Source: Microbacterium helvum (lineage in GTDB: Bacteria > Actinomycetota > Actinomycetes > Actinomycetales > Microbacteriaceae). Taken from it: DNA of 64,000 nt. A model generated the notes under the pieces. That model ran no database searches, was not told the origin of the DNA, and saw only the letters and a list, made by a program, of their open reading frames with translations. Where the stretch lies: the NCBI RefSeq assembly GCF_014779795.1, contig NZ_JACXZS010000004.1, positions 248,001 through 312,000 on the forward strand, given 5' to 3'. Each line of letters begins with the position of its first letter. Positions within the stretch are counted from its first letter, which is position 1. Shown here piece after piece: positions 1-7,730 of this stretch. Both the position numbers and the translations under genes were made by a program.

Positions 1-499
1 CGCCGACGAACTCCATGAGCACCTCGGTGTCGCTCACCTGGACCGGGTAAGGCACCGGCACGCCCGCGCGCCACGCACGGCACAGCGCCTCGAACTCGCT
101 CGCCGCCCAGTGCCCGGCCGCGACCGAACGACCGTAGGCCGTCTTGCGCTGCACGGCGCGGGCGTCACGGGTGTTGCGCATCGTCCGTCCCTCTTCGTAC
201 GCGCCGGATCGATGGAAATCGCTGTGATGCGCGTTGCGATAGCGCTTGGCGGCGAGCAGCACACCGGGGGTGCCCGGCACCGCGCGCTCGATGAGGTGGA
301 CGTCGGCCTCCTTGCCGGTCTTGACGACACCCAGCTCGGTATCGAACGCCCCGGCCGCCGTGACGACCCACTGCGGATGCGGAAGCGGGCCCCGCTGCGT
401 GGGCGGGGAGGCCGGCCACGTGGACCAGCGCTGATCAGGGCCGGGCTCGAGGTCCGGCGAGAGGATTGCGGAAGACACGTCGAAGCGTGCAGAAGACAT
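1..499 (-). CDS. RIO1-family atypical serine/threonine kinase (partial, C-terminus off window)
   Basis: The 166 visible codons begin at an ATG at 499 and run off the left edge. The nucleotide-binding part of a RIO kinase is readable: VKTGKEADVHLIERA (a glycine-poor P-loop typical of RIO1), the ATP-binding lysine in LLAAKRYRN, and the RIO1-type stretch HSDFHRSGAYEEGRTMRNTR followed by GRSVAAGHWAASEFEAL and the hinge region VPVPYPVQVSDTEVLMEFVG. The HGDLSxxN catalytic loop and metal-binding Asp would lie off the window. RIO kinases act in ribosome maturation in archaea and eukaryotes; the role of actinobacterial members is unclear. A GGAG Shine-Dalgarno element lies about 8 bases upstream. A 20-codon reading frame at 533-595 precedes it on the same strand. 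Confidence 0.85.
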   Translation of the reverse strand, partial: MSSARFDVSSAILSPDLEPGPDQRWSTWPASPPTQRGPLPHPQWVVTAAGAFDTELGVVKTGKEADVHLIERAVPGTPGVLLAAKRYRNAHHSDFHRSGAYEEGRTMRNTRDARAVQRKTAYGRSVAAGHWAASEFEALCRAWRAGVPVPYPVQVSDTEVLMEFVG

Positions 500-532
500 C
501 GGATGGACTCCAGAACAGGAGGCCGCCGACGC

Positions 533-595
533 TCAACGGGTGCGGGCGACCTCGGGGGAAAGGAAGGGGATCTGGGGCTCGACGAAGACAGCCAT
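533..595 (-). CDS. possible 20-aa small protein or leader peptide upstream of the RIO kinase
   Basis: An ATG at 595 follows a near-perfect Shine-Dalgarno (AAGGAGG, about 6 bases before the start) and opens a 20-codon frame ending in TGA at 533: MAVFVEPQIPFLSPEVARTR. It lies 33 bp upstream of the kinase start on the same strand. The ribosome binding site is stronger than the kinase's own, which argues that this short frame is translated. It could be a stand-alone small protein or a leader that couples translation to the kinase. I do not recognise the peptide. Confidence 0.45.
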   Translation of the reverse strand: MAVFVEPQIPFLSPEVARTR

Positions 596-720
596 CACAC
601 GACCTCCTTCCGTTTCCGGGGCGCCTGGGGCGCCGACCGCCCCACTCTAGCCCAGCCCGCGGTGCCGCATCCATCCCCTCCTCGACGCACAGCGAGCGCG
701 ACACCCCCTATCGTTGGCGC

Positions 721-1113
721 ATGCCGAGTGTGCTCATCGAAGTCCGCCGGGCCTACACGCCCGAGCAGGAAGTCGCCATCATCGATGCCGTCCACGCCGC
801 GCTGGTGCAGGCGTTCAAGATCCCCGACGAGGATCGCTTCAGCCGGCTGCTGTCGTACCCGCCGCATCGCATGGTCGACGGACCACTGCCCGGCGAGGCC
901 GACGGCTACACGCGGGTCACGATCGACTGCTTCCCCGGCCGGTCGCTCCAGGCGAAGCAGGCGCTGTATCGCGGGATCGTCGAGCGCCTCGAACCGCTCG
1001 GCATGCCGCGCGAGAAGGTCTCGATCCTGCTGCGCGAGAGCACCTTCGAGAACTGGGGCCTCTCGGGCGAGGCCGCCGAGGAGTCCGGGCTCGGCTTCAC
1101 CGTCGCCGTCTGA
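721..1113 (+). CDS. tautomerase family protein (Tautomerase_2 / 4-oxalocrotonate tautomerase-like)
   Basis: 130 aa starting MPSVLIEVRRAYTPEQEVAI. Removal of Met exposes Pro1, the catalytic base of the tautomerase superfamily. The pattern TPEQEVAIIDAVHAALVQAF, RVTIDCFPGRSLQAKQALY and the ending ESTFENWGLSGEAAEE matches the larger single-domain Tautomerase_2 group rather than the 60-aa 4-OT type. Members interconvert keto and enol forms of small acids or have cis-3-chloroacrylic acid dehalogenase-like activity; the substrate here is unknown. The ATG at 721 was chosen because it places Pro at position 2; in-frame upstream codons would bury it. The gene ends inside a short tandem repeat array. 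Confidence 0.85.
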   Translation: MPSVLIEVRRAYTPEQEVAIIDAVHAALVQAFKIPDEDRFSRLLSYPPHRMVDGPLPGEADGYTRVTIDCFPGRSLQAKQALYRGIVERLEPLGMPREKVSILLRESTFENWGLSGEAAEESGLGFTVAV

Positions 1114-1209
1114 GCCGTCGCGTCTGGCACCGTCGCCGTCTGAGCCGTCGCGTCTGACACCGTCACGGTCTGACACCGTCGCGGTCTGACACCGTCGGCT
1201 TCTGAGCCG
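1099..1209. repeat. short tandem repeat array at the tautomerase 3' end
   Basis: Five consecutive units begin with ACCGTC: two 30-bp units (1099-1128 and 1129-1158, identical except one base), two 16-bp units (1159-1174 and 1175-1190) and a terminal 19-bp unit (1191-1209). The first unit includes the last codons and the TGA stop of the tautomerase, so the gene's 3' end has been duplicated downstream. No coding function is apparent. Confidence 0.8.
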
Positions 1210-1227
1210 ATCGCCTGTGCGCGTGAC

Positions 1228-1256
1228 GGCGGCCGCGGGCATCGCCCGCGGCCGCC
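1228..1256. terminator. strong hairpin between convergent genes
   Basis: A perfect 13-bp inverted repeat (GGCGGCCGCGGGC / GCCCGCGGCCGCC) with a 3-base loop lies between the tautomerase (+) and the secreted protein (-), which end towards each other. There is no T-tract. It probably works as a bidirectional terminator or mRNA-stabilising stem-loop. Confidence 0.65.
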
Positions 1257-1280
1257 GCATCCCGTACGGGGAACGGGATT

Positions 1281-3155
1281 CTACTGACCGACGATGAGGC
1301 CTCCGTCCGTCACCGTCAGCGACGACGACTCGTGGCAGCTCGGCGCGATGTCACGCTGGGCCGGGTTGGTGCTGTCATACGACACCTTCCACGAGTAGTC
1401 CCCCGCGGCTACCGCAACGGTGTTGGCCGACGACACCGCCTGCGGCGACGGGCCCGCGACTGTCACGGGGTCAGACGTGTACAGCAGTGTGCCGTCGCAC
1501 GTCAGGCCCTTGTAGAGCTGGAACGTCGCCGTGCCCGCCATGTCGCCGCCCGCGCTCGCCGACACCGTCACGGTGTCGTTGGGCACCCAGGACTGCGTGG
1601 TGAACATCTTGGACGGGACGGAGGTGACCGTCACGTCCTCGTTGCCGTCGTTGCAGGCTGCGTTGTGCGTCAGACCGCTGGTGTTCGGCGACGACCCGCT
1701 GTACGTGGCGACCCAGTGGTAGGTCCCGGCAGCCGTCGGCGTGAACGAGCCGCTGCCGTACGTGCCGTTGCCGCTCACGGGGATCGCGCTGGACGTGAAT
1801 GCCGGCGTCCCGTTGCAGTCGTCATCGGCAGGACCGTACGCCGTGAACGTGATCGTGCCGTCGGCGGGCGTCAGGTTCTGCGGCGCTGCGGTCTCGATGA
1901 TGTTCGCGGTCGGCTTGGTCGCCGTCCCGCCCAGGCTGGCCGAGTCGCTCACCGGGTTGCCGAGCACGACGTCGTCGCTCGCGGTCGTCGACAGCGTCGG
2001 TGTCACCGGAGTGACCTCGAAGCACTCGTTCGTGCCGTCGTCGCTCGACCCCGGGATGTTCTGCGCGACGCTGCCGCTGTACACGGCATGCCAGCAGTAC
2101 GTGCCCACGGAGGTCACCCAGGCTGACGGCGACGTGGCGGCGCCGTTGCTGAGCGCAACCTTGCCGATCTCGGTGTTCGTCCCGGCGATGCACGCTCCCG
2201 CATTCGTCTTGCACAGCGAGAACGTCACGTCGCCGGTCGGGATCGAGTTGCCGCCGACCGCGGTCACCGTCGCGACATCCTTCACCTCGACGACACCGGT
2301 GCCGATCGAGACCGAAGAGCCGAGCGGCGTGCCCGCGGCGGTCGACGCGACCGTCTCGGTCTTGGACGTGCAGCTGCTGAGCGAGATCTTGCGCAGGATC
2401 GTGTCCTTGTAGTCTGCGGTGTCGGAGTTGCCCGTCACCGTGCTCGGAATCACGTTGGCGAACGCGAGACACGACCCGTCGGAGCCCATCCCGTTGTCGG
2501 TGAGGTTGATCGCGGCCTCACCGCGGAACCCGTCGGGACTGAACAGGGCCGAGTAAGTGCCGGCCACGAGGACCGTCGCCGGCCCGAGCACCAGATTCGG
2601 AGCCGTGCCCGACCACTTGCGGACATACAGTGTCGTGCTGCTGCCCTGCTGGTCCCACAGGATCAGGAAGTCGCCCGCCTGCCGGTTGGCCCACGGGTTG
2701 CAGCCGGCGATCAGCTGCGCCTGCGTCGCCGTGTCGTACGCGCACGCCGCCGGCGCCGCGTTCTTCATGAACTCGTACGCGATGAAGCCGCTGCCGGTCT
2801 CCTTGTCGCGCGCCCACGCGAAGTAGAGGTAGTCCTTGCCGCCGATGCGGCTGGCAGACAGCCACGCGGTGTTGAGGTCGACCTGCGCATTCGGGTTCGT
2901 CAGGTCCAACGTGGGCGGGACGTCGTTGTGGATGACGCCGATCTTGGTCGTGCTCGCGTTGACGGGTCCGAGCTCCTTCACATTGCCGTTCGGATCGCTG
3001 TATGACGTCGTCCCCGCGTCGGGGACGGCTCCGTCGATGTTGAAGCCGCCGAGCACCACCGCGGATGCCGACGTCGCTGTGCCGATGATCGTCGCTGCCA
3101 CCAGACAGCTCACGATCGCTGCGGCGATCCCTGCTCGCCGCCGTTGTACACGCAT
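1281..3155 (-). CDS. secreted protein with C-terminal Ig-like repeats
   Basis: 624 aa from the ATG at 3155, preceded by an AAAGGGGAAAG ribosome binding site. The N-terminus is a classic Sec signal peptide: MRVQRRR, a hydrophobic stretch IAAAIVSCLVAATII, and an AxA cleavage site (ASA, residues 30-32). The mature N-terminal part (about residues 33-330) is rich in Asn, Thr and aromatic residues and resembles the lead domain often found before Ig-like repeats in actinobacterial surface proteins. The C-terminal half contains repeated beta-sandwich signatures such as TYCWHAVYSG, TYHWVATYSG and DYSWKVSYDS, each preceded by TFSLCK-, TFTAYG- or TFQLYK-like strands, so about three Ig-like (Big_3-like) modules. 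There is no LPxTG, lipobox or C-terminal membrane anchor, so release into the medium or non-covalent wall attachment is likely. It is divergent to the regulator at 3299 across 143 bp. Confidence 0.75.
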   Translation of the reverse strand: MRVQRRRAGIAAAIVSCLVAATIIGTATSASAVVLGGFNIDGAVPDAGTTSYSDPNGNVKELGPVNASTTKIGVIHNDVPPTLDLTNPNAQVDLNTAWLSASRIGGKDYLYFAWARDKETGSGFIAYEFMKNAAPAACAYDTATQAQLIAGCNPWANRQAGDFLILWDQQGSSTTLYVRKWSGTAPNLVLGPATVLVAGTYSALFSPDGFRGEAAINLTDNGMGSDGSCLAFANVIPSTVTGNSDTADYKDTILRKISLSSCTSKTETVASTAAGTPLGSSVSIGTGVVEVKDVATVTAVGGNSIPTGDVTFSLCKTNAGACIAGTNTEIGKVALSNGAATSPSAWVTSVGTYCWHAVYSGSVAQNIPGSSDDGTNECFEVTPVTPTLSTTASDDVVLGNPVSDSASLGGTATKPTANIIETAAPQNLTPADGTITFTAYGPADDDCNGTPAFTSSAIPVSGNGTYGSGSFTPTAAGTYHWVATYSGSSPNTSGLTHNAACNDGNEDVTVTSVPSKMFTTQSWVPNDTVTVSASAGGDMAGTATFQLYKGLTCDGTLLYTSDPVTVAGPSPQAVSSANTVAVAAGDYSWKVSYDSTNPAQRDIAPSCHESSSLTVTDGGLIVGQ

Positions 3156-3298
3156 GGCTTTCCCCTTTCCCCAGGCCATTGCTGGCCCTAGGCTAGGAAC
3201 CGCGTGGGGACGCGACCATCGGGTGTATGCGCAGGGGGTTGGGGGAAACTCCCTAGGGCGCCCGTCCCAGCGAGGCACGCGATTTCGGGGAGGGAATC

Positions 3299-3904
3299 GT
3301 GGGCACCGAAGAAGCATTCGCGTTGGTGGTCGCCGGAGATCATGTGAGGGCCGATTACGTGGCCCTGCTGCGTCGGCTCGGGCTGCCGTCCATCGCCTTC
3401 GGAAGATCAGTGGATGCCGCAGCCGCACTCAACGCGACGGCACCGGCTGTCGCCATCCTGGAGGTCGAGGACGGAGGCTGCGGGTTCCTCCGCGAGCTCC
3501 GCGACCGGTACGGACCCGACATGCCCGCGGTGCTCGTGTCGGCCGAGCGCGTGACGCCCGCCGACGTCGTCGCGGGTCTGCTGGTGGGGGCCGACGACTA
3601 CGCCGCCGAGACGATGGCCGCCGAGGAGTTCCTGGCGCGCGTGCGCCGGCTGATCGAACGCACCAAGCCGGCCCGCAACGCCACCGCCGACCTGCGGCGC
3701 CTGTCGTCGCTCAGCCAGCGTGAGCGCGAGGTTCTCGCCCTCACGACAGAGGGACTGACGCAGAAGCAGGTGGCGACGGCGATGGGCATCAGCATCAAGA
3801 CCGTGGGCGCGCACATGCAGAACCTGCTCGCCAAGCTCGGCGTCCACTCGCGCATGGAGGCGGTGGCCCTCGCCGCACGAGCGGCGACCGGAGGGTCGGC
3901 GTGA
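3299..3904 (+). CDS. LuxR/NarL-family regulator with degenerate receiver domain
   Basis: 201 aa from a GTG at 3299 behind GGGGAGGGA. Residues 1-120 have the fold pattern of a response-regulator receiver and residues 130-200 form a LuxR-type HTH (LSSLSQREREVLALTTEGLT, QKQVATAMGISIKTVGAHMQ, LLAKLG). The phosphorylation site is not standard: the expected Asp after the third beta strand is Glu55 (VAILEVEDGG), one acidic residue of the usual N-terminal pair is Gly13, and the conserved Lys is Glu104 (GADDYAAETM). It is therefore probably an orphan, phosphorylation-independent regulator; Asp-to-Glu can mimic the active state. No histidine kinase is adjacent. It is divergent to the secreted Ig-like protein and upstream of the tad locus, both plausible targets. 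Confidence 0.85.
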   Translation: MGTEEAFALVVAGDHVRADYVALLRRLGLPSIAFGRSVDAAAALNATAPAVAILEVEDGGCGFLRELRDRYGPDMPAVLVSAERVTPADVVAGLLVGADDYAAETMAAEEFLARVRRLIERTKPARNATADLRRLSSLSQREREVLALTTEGLTQKQVATAMGISIKTVGAHMQNLLAKLGVHSRMEAVALAARAATGGSA

Positions 3905-3905
3905 G

Positions 3906-4112
3906 TCAGCGGCGGATGCCGAACAGGAAGTAGCTGGCCGGTCCGATCCAGTTGACGAGGATCGCGGGGATCCACGCGGCCTTCGGCCCCCGCACCTCGT
4001 CGGCGCCGCGGTGCGCGAGATCCCAGAACGCGAGGAACGCGAACACCACCTGCACGATCCCCGCCAGCCCCAGTCCTGCCTGCGCCGCCGGAGTGATCTC
4101 CTTCTTCGCCAT
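3906..4112 (-). CDS. small membrane protein with PLDc_N-type domain
   Basis: 68 aa, ATG at 4112 behind AGGGGCG. There are two hydrophobic helices (AGLGLAGIVQVVFAFLAFWD and AILVNWIGPASYFLFGI) separated by a short polar loop with RGPKAAWIP. The W-I-P/IVNWIGP-S-YF-FGIRR pattern is that of the phospholipase D nuclease N-terminal (PLDc_N) family of short two-helix membrane proteins, whose function is unknown. It is convergent with the regulator at 3299-3904, with 1 bp between the genes. Confidence 0.7.
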   Translation of the reverse strand: MAKKEITPAAQAGLGLAGIVQVVFAFLAFWDLAHRGADEVRGPKAAWIPAILVNWIGPASYFLFGIRR

Positions 4113-4220
4113 GGTCGCCCCTTCGTCCGTTGCTCCTTACATCCTGCTCCGCGGCCCCACGACACGCACGTCTGTGGATAACTTTCCGGGCCGATCGGCG
4201 TTTCTTGCGAGGATGCTCCG

Positions 4221-5369
4221 GTGACAGTCTCGACCGCATCCGTGGCCACGCTCGTGGCAGAGCGGGTGCGCGAGCGGCTTCGTGCCGAACGGTCCGACCC
4301 GACGCGCGACCCCGAGTTCGCCGCGCAGATCGCGCGCCATGAAGTCCGCCGTCACAACGACTACGCGCTGGCGCGGGGCCTCGCGACCGTCGACGACGAA
4401 GCCGCCTGTGTGCGCGATGTGCTCGCCGTCGTGGCCGGCTACGGCCCGCTGCAGGCCTACCTCGACGATCCCACGATCGAAGAGCTGTGGATCAACGCGC
4501 CCGACCGCATCTTCGTCGCCCGGGGCGGGCTGGCCGAGCGCACCCCGCTGACGCTGACCGATTCGGCGGTCCGCGACCTCGTCGAGCGGATGCTGCAATC
4601 CAGCGGACGCAGGGTCGACCTGAGCCAGCCCTTCGTCGACGCCTCGCTCCCGGACGGATCACGTCTTCACGTGGTGATACCCGACATCACGAGACGGCAC
4701 TGGGCGGTGAACATCCGCAAGTTCCTGCCCGCGTTCCGCGACCTCGGGCGTCTCGTCGCCGTCGGCTCGCTCGCGCCCGCGGCAGCGGCGCTGCTGCGCG
4801 ACGCGATGATCGACGGGCGCTCCGTCCTCGTGTCGGGCGCCACCCACGCCGGAAAGACCACGCTGCTGGGCGCACTGATCGCCGCGTGCCCACCCGAGCA
4901 CCGCATCGTGACGGTGGAAGAGACGTTCGAGCTCGCAGTCGCGGCGCCTGACCTCGTGTCGCTGCAGGGACGCCAGCCCAGCCTCGAAGGCACCGGCGAG
5001 GTCACCCTGCGCCGCCTCGTCAAAGAAGCGCTGCGCATGCGGCCCGACCGGCTCGTCGTCGGCGAGGTGCGGGATGCCGAGGCGCTCGATCTGCTCCTCG
5101 CCCTCAACACCGGGGTTCCCGGTGCCGCGACGATCCACGCCAACTCGGCACGCGAGGCGCTCGGCAAGCTCGCGGCGCTGCCGCTTCTCGCGGGCCGGAA
5201 CATCGACTCGGCGTTCGTGCTGCCCGCGGTCGCGACATCTGTCGACCTCGTCGCGCACTGCGAGCGCGACGCGAGCGGGCACCGGCGTGTCGTCGAGATC
5301 GTGGCGCCCGCGGGCGTCGCCGGCGGCGTGATCGCCGCACGCACGCTGTACCGGGCGGACGAGGCATGA
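4221..5369 (+). CDS. tadA: TadA/CpaF-type pilus assembly ATPase
   Basis: 382 aa from a GTG at 4221, with GAGGA about 8 bases upstream. It is a secretion ATPase of the type II/IV (GspE/TadA) superfamily that powers assembly of Flp-type pili at the cytoplasmic membrane. The N-terminal domain includes YGPLQAYLDDPTIEELWIN and the Asp-box region; the C-terminal motor has Walker A GATHAGKT, Walker B-like MRPDRLVVGEVRDAEALDLL, and the family's TIHANSAREAL histidine box. It overlaps the next gene by 4 bp (ATGA), indicating a translationally coupled tad operon. No tadZ/cpaE or prepilin peptidase gene is visible nearby. Confidence 0.93.
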   Translation: MTVSTASVATLVAERVRERLRAERSDPTRDPEFAAQIARHEVRRHNDYALARGLATVDDEAACVRDVLAVVAGYGPLQAYLDDPTIEELWINAPDRIFVARGGLAERTPLTLTDSAVRDLVERMLQSSGRRVDLSQPFVDASLPDGSRLHVVIPDITRRHWAVNIRKFLPAFRDLGRLVAVGSLAPAAAALLRDAMIDGRSVLVSGATHAGKTTLLGALIAACPPEHRIVTVEETFELAVAAPDLVSLQGRQPSLEGTGEVTLRRLVKEALRMRPDRLVVGEVRDAEALDLLLALNTGVPGAATIHANSAREALGKLAALPLLAGRNIDSAFVLPAVATSVDLVAHCERDASGHRRVVEIVAPAGVAGGVIAARTLYRADEA

Positions 5370-6226
5370 CCTTCGTCTGGGGCGCCGTGCTCGCGGCGGG
5401 ACTGCTCCTCACGCTGTCGCCCTGGCTCTGGCCGGCCGGCCGCACGCCCACGGCCGCCCCGACGCACCGGGGCCGCATCGTCCGGCTTCTCGAAGACGCC
5501 GGAATGGCACGATTCTCGCCGCCGTCGCTCGTGATCGGCGCGGGAGTGTGCGCCGTCGTCTGCGCCGCGATCGCATGGCTCGTCGCGCCGGTCGCCGCGC
5601 TCGCCGTCGTGGCCGGGGCCGCCGGAGCCGTGGCGCCCTTCGCGTGGCTGCGCGCGCGGTGCTCGCGGCTGCTGCGCACGCGGCGCGGACTCTGGCCGGA
5701 CGTCTGCGACCTGCTGATCGCCTCCGTGCGTGCGGGGATGTCACTCCCCGATGCCGTGTCGAGCCTGGCCGAGTCCGCGCCCGCGGAGCTTCGTCCGGCC
5801 TTCGCTGCGTTCGCACGTGACATGGCGGCCTCGGGACACTTCGATTCCAGCATCCTCCGGCTCAAGGCGAATCTCGCCGACCCGGTGGCCGACCGCATCG
5901 TCGAGACGCTCCGCATGGCGCGACAGGTGGGCGGCACCGAGCTGACCGCGGTGCTGCGAGCACTGGCCTCGTCCGTGCGGGCCGACGCCGCGCTGCGCGC
6001 TGAGGTCGAGTCGCGGCAGTCCTGGATCCGCGGCGCTGCGATCCTCGGAGTCGTCGCACCGTGGGTGATCCTCGCGCTTCTGGCGATGCGTCCGGAGGGC
6101 GCGAGCGCCTACGGCAGCCCTGCGGGCATCGCACTCATCCTGGTCGGCGCGGCGGTCTCGTTCGTCGCGTACCGCCTGATGCTCCGCCTCGGCCGCCTGC
6201 CTGAGCCACGGAGGTGGTTCGGATGA
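5366..6226 (+). CDS. tadB: TadB-like inner membrane platform protein (T2SF domain)
   Basis: 286 aa, ATG overlapping the tadA stop. Layout: two N-terminal membrane helices (FVWGAVLAAGLLLTLSPWLW and the Ala/Val-rich stretch near residue 60-90), a cytoplasmic T2SF domain (LWPDVCDLLIASVRAGMSLP through MARQVGGTELTAVLRALASS), and two C-terminal helices. The LPDAVSSLAE and GGTELTAVL elements are typical of TadB. The protein would form the platform engaged by TadA during pilus extrusion. It overlaps tadC by 4 bp. Confidence 0.9.
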   Translation: MTFVWGAVLAAGLLLTLSPWLWPAGRTPTAAPTHRGRIVRLLEDAGMARFSPPSLVIGAGVCAVVCAAIAWLVAPVAALAVVAGAAGAVAPFAWLRARCSRLLRTRRGLWPDVCDLLIASVRAGMSLPDAVSSLAESAPAELRPAFAAFARDMAASGHFDSSILRLKANLADPVADRIVETLRMARQVGGTELTAVLRALASSVRADAALRAEVESRQSWIRGAAILGVVAPWVILALLAMRPEGASAYGSPAGIALILVGAAVSFVAYRLMLRLGRLPEPRRWFG

Positions 6227-7149
6227 TGGCGTTCACCGCCGGCGACCTCGCGTACGCCGTCGTGCTGGGGACATCGCTCGGCGTCGGCGTCTGCCTGCTC
6301 GTCTCGCTCGCACCGCGATGGGGAGCGCCGAGCCTCGCCCGCCGCATCGCCCCGTACATCCGCGACGTGACCGACGCGCGAGGTCTCGACGTGACCGCCG
6401 GACCGCCGGTCGGGGTGAGCTGGGCGACGATGCTCCGCGCGAGGTGGGCTCGGTTCGCCGGCGGCGACGCCGCCCTCGGGCAGCGGCTGCATCGCGCAGG
6501 CTGGACCATCGACCCAGCCCGCTTCCGCGTGCGGCAGCTCGCATGGGCGATCACCGGGCTGGCCGCAGGCGGCGTGATCGTGGTGGGGCTCGTGCTGGCC
6601 GGGCGGGGATCTGCCGCACTGGGACTGCTGCCACCGGTGACCGCGGTGGCCGGAGCTCTCGCCTACGACGCCTGGCTCACGCGCGCCGCGAAGGCCCGAG
6701 CAGCGCGCATCGCAGAGGAGCTTCCCACCGTGCTGGAGTTCCTGTCGCTGTGCCTGTCGGCCGGCGAGGGCATCTTGGACTCCCTTCGTCGCGTCAGCGA
6801 GGTGGGCGCCGGCGAGCTCACGACCGAGCTGCGCGGCGTCGTCGTGGCCGTCGGCACCGGTTCGCCGCTGTCCGAGTCGCTCGCTCGCCTCGCCGCCGGA
6901 CTCGAGATCCCGTCGCTCACCCGATCGGTCGATCAGCTCGTGGCGGCGATCGAACGCGGCGCCCCGCTCGCCCACGTCCTGCAGGCGCAGGCTCTCGACG
7001 CGCGCGAAGACGCCAAGCGCACCCTCATCGAGCGGGCGGGCCGCAAAGAGATCTACATGCTCTTCCCGCTCGTCTTCCTCATCCTGCCGCTGAGCGTGCT
7101 GTTCGCGGTGTTCCCCGGCATCTTCATGCTGCGTCTCGGACTCGGCTGA
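6223..7149 (+). CDS. tadC: TadC-like inner membrane platform protein (T2SF domain)
   Basis: 308 aa from the ATG at 6223, which overlaps the tadB stop and follows GGAGGT by about 8 bases; a GTG at 6214 is possible but less likely. Hydrophobic helices lie at the N-terminus (DLAYAVVLGTSLGVGVCLLV), in the middle and at the C-terminus (MLFPLVFLILPLSVLFAVFP). The T2SF segment is LPTVLEFLSLCLSAGEGILD ... LARLAAGLEIPSLTRSVDQL. It is the partner of TadB. The pilin gene follows after 16 bp. Confidence 0.9.
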   Translation: MMAFTAGDLAYAVVLGTSLGVGVCLLVSLAPRWGAPSLARRIAPYIRDVTDARGLDVTAGPPVGVSWATMLRARWARFAGGDAALGQRLHRAGWTIDPARFRVRQLAWAITGLAAGGVIVVGLVLAGRGSAALGLLPPVTAVAGALAYDAWLTRAAKARAARIAEELPTVLEFLSLCLSAGEGILDSLRRVSEVGAGELTTELRGVVVAVGTGSPLSESLARLAAGLEIPSLTRSVDQLVAAIERGAPLAHVLQAQALDAREDAKRTLIERAGRKEIYMLFPLVFLILPLSVLFAVFPGIFMLRLGLG

Positions 7150-7165
7150 ACCCAGAAAGGTGATG

Positions 7166-7345
7166 ATGAAAGAACGGATGCTGCGCCTCGTGGCGCGACT
7201 GCACGTGGCCGCGAACGACCTGGCCGACGATGAACGCGGCGATGTGCCCGGCTGGGTGCTCATCACGTTGATGACCGCAGGACTGACTGCAGTACGCGAG
7301 CGGGTGTATTTCACCCTCAATCCCTTGTCCCGACTGGCGGCGTAG
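7166..7345 (+). pseudogene. 5' fragment of the Flp-like pilin gene, interrupted by an integrated element
   Basis: The start (ATG at 7166, AGAAAGG ribosome binding site) and codons up to 7290 encode the N-terminal part of a small pilin-like protein: MKERMLRLVARLHVAANDLA, DDERGDVPGWVLITLMTAGL, TA. From 7291 the sequence belongs to the inserted element and adds an unrelated tail (VRERVYFTLNPLSRLAA) before a TAG at 7343, truncating the membrane helix. The missing part of the gene is at 15020-15115 beyond the element; codon GC|A at 7289 continues as GC|C at 15020 in the same frame. The rejoined product is 72 aa and ends LTAALVVVIWALAGPAL, ADLFDQALKRVSGAGL. Its position between tadC and tadE is that of the pilin gene in actinobacterial tad loci. 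Confidence 0.9.
7281..7310. other. left attachment junction of the element
   Basis: Bases up to 7288 belong to the pilin gene, 7289-7290 (GC) are shared with the right junction, and 7291-7310 form the element arm AGTACGCGAGCGGGTGTATT. This arm is an imperfect inverted copy of the arm at 15000-15019 (15 of 20 positions agree), which identifies the two as halves of one attP. Confidence 0.85.
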
Positions 7346-7730
7346 CGTCCAGCTTCGCGAGCCCCACGCGCCTCGTAGACGCCCGTTCGCGTCGGCCGTG
7401 GGCCCGAGGCACCCCCTACCCTGGCGGTTTCGTCAGGGGCGGCGTGGCCGGCACAGCATGCCCACACGTTGCATATGCCCTACCTCGCAAGATCGGGGAT
7501 AGGGCACCCAGTACCCTAAGGTTCTTTGGCTCGCGGACCTGCGACCCCCGGTGAGGCTCTCACGGTGCCGGTTTTGTTCTGCTGCCGATGCCGGACGGGC
7601 GCCGGCGCCACGCGGGGCCGCGATGCGGCGCCGACGCTCCTCGTGACCAGTCACGTGACGCGTCACATGACACGCCACGTCATTGGTCACGTGACTGGTC
7701 ACGCAGGCGCACGGGGAACGTGGCGCTCGC
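7346..7730. other. non-coding left end of the element
   Basis: 385 bp with no convincing gene. It contains several TAGGG/CCCTA motifs, including the inverted pair TAGGG...CCCTA at about 7501-7519 and ATGCCCTACC at about 7478-7487. These resemble half-sites of the GTTAGGGC-N7-GCCCTAAC palindrome near the early promoter at 13413. It also holds the GTCAC/GTGAC cluster at 7642-7703. Reading frames here translate the repeats into His/Thr/Val-rich strings and are rejected as genes. It could carry an origin, packaging site or repressor operators. Confidence 0.6.
7642..7703. repeat. 18-bp inverted repeat with clustered GTCAC/GTGAC motifs
   Basis: CGTGACCAGTCACGTGAC at 7642-7659 recurs as its exact inverse at 7686-7703. 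Each arm is itself built around the 10-bp palindrome GTCACGTGAC, and a further GCGTCACATGAC lies between them, giving a dense set of GTCAC pentamers in 62 bp. Iterated palindromic motifs like this are typical of replication-initiator, repressor or terminase-recognition sites. The spacing is not regular enough for CRISPR. Confidence 0.8.

Noticed and set aside
7642..7703. Possible CRISPR array
   Set aside because: Motifs are short inverted palindromes with irregular spacing; there are no uniform repeats and spacers and no cas genes.
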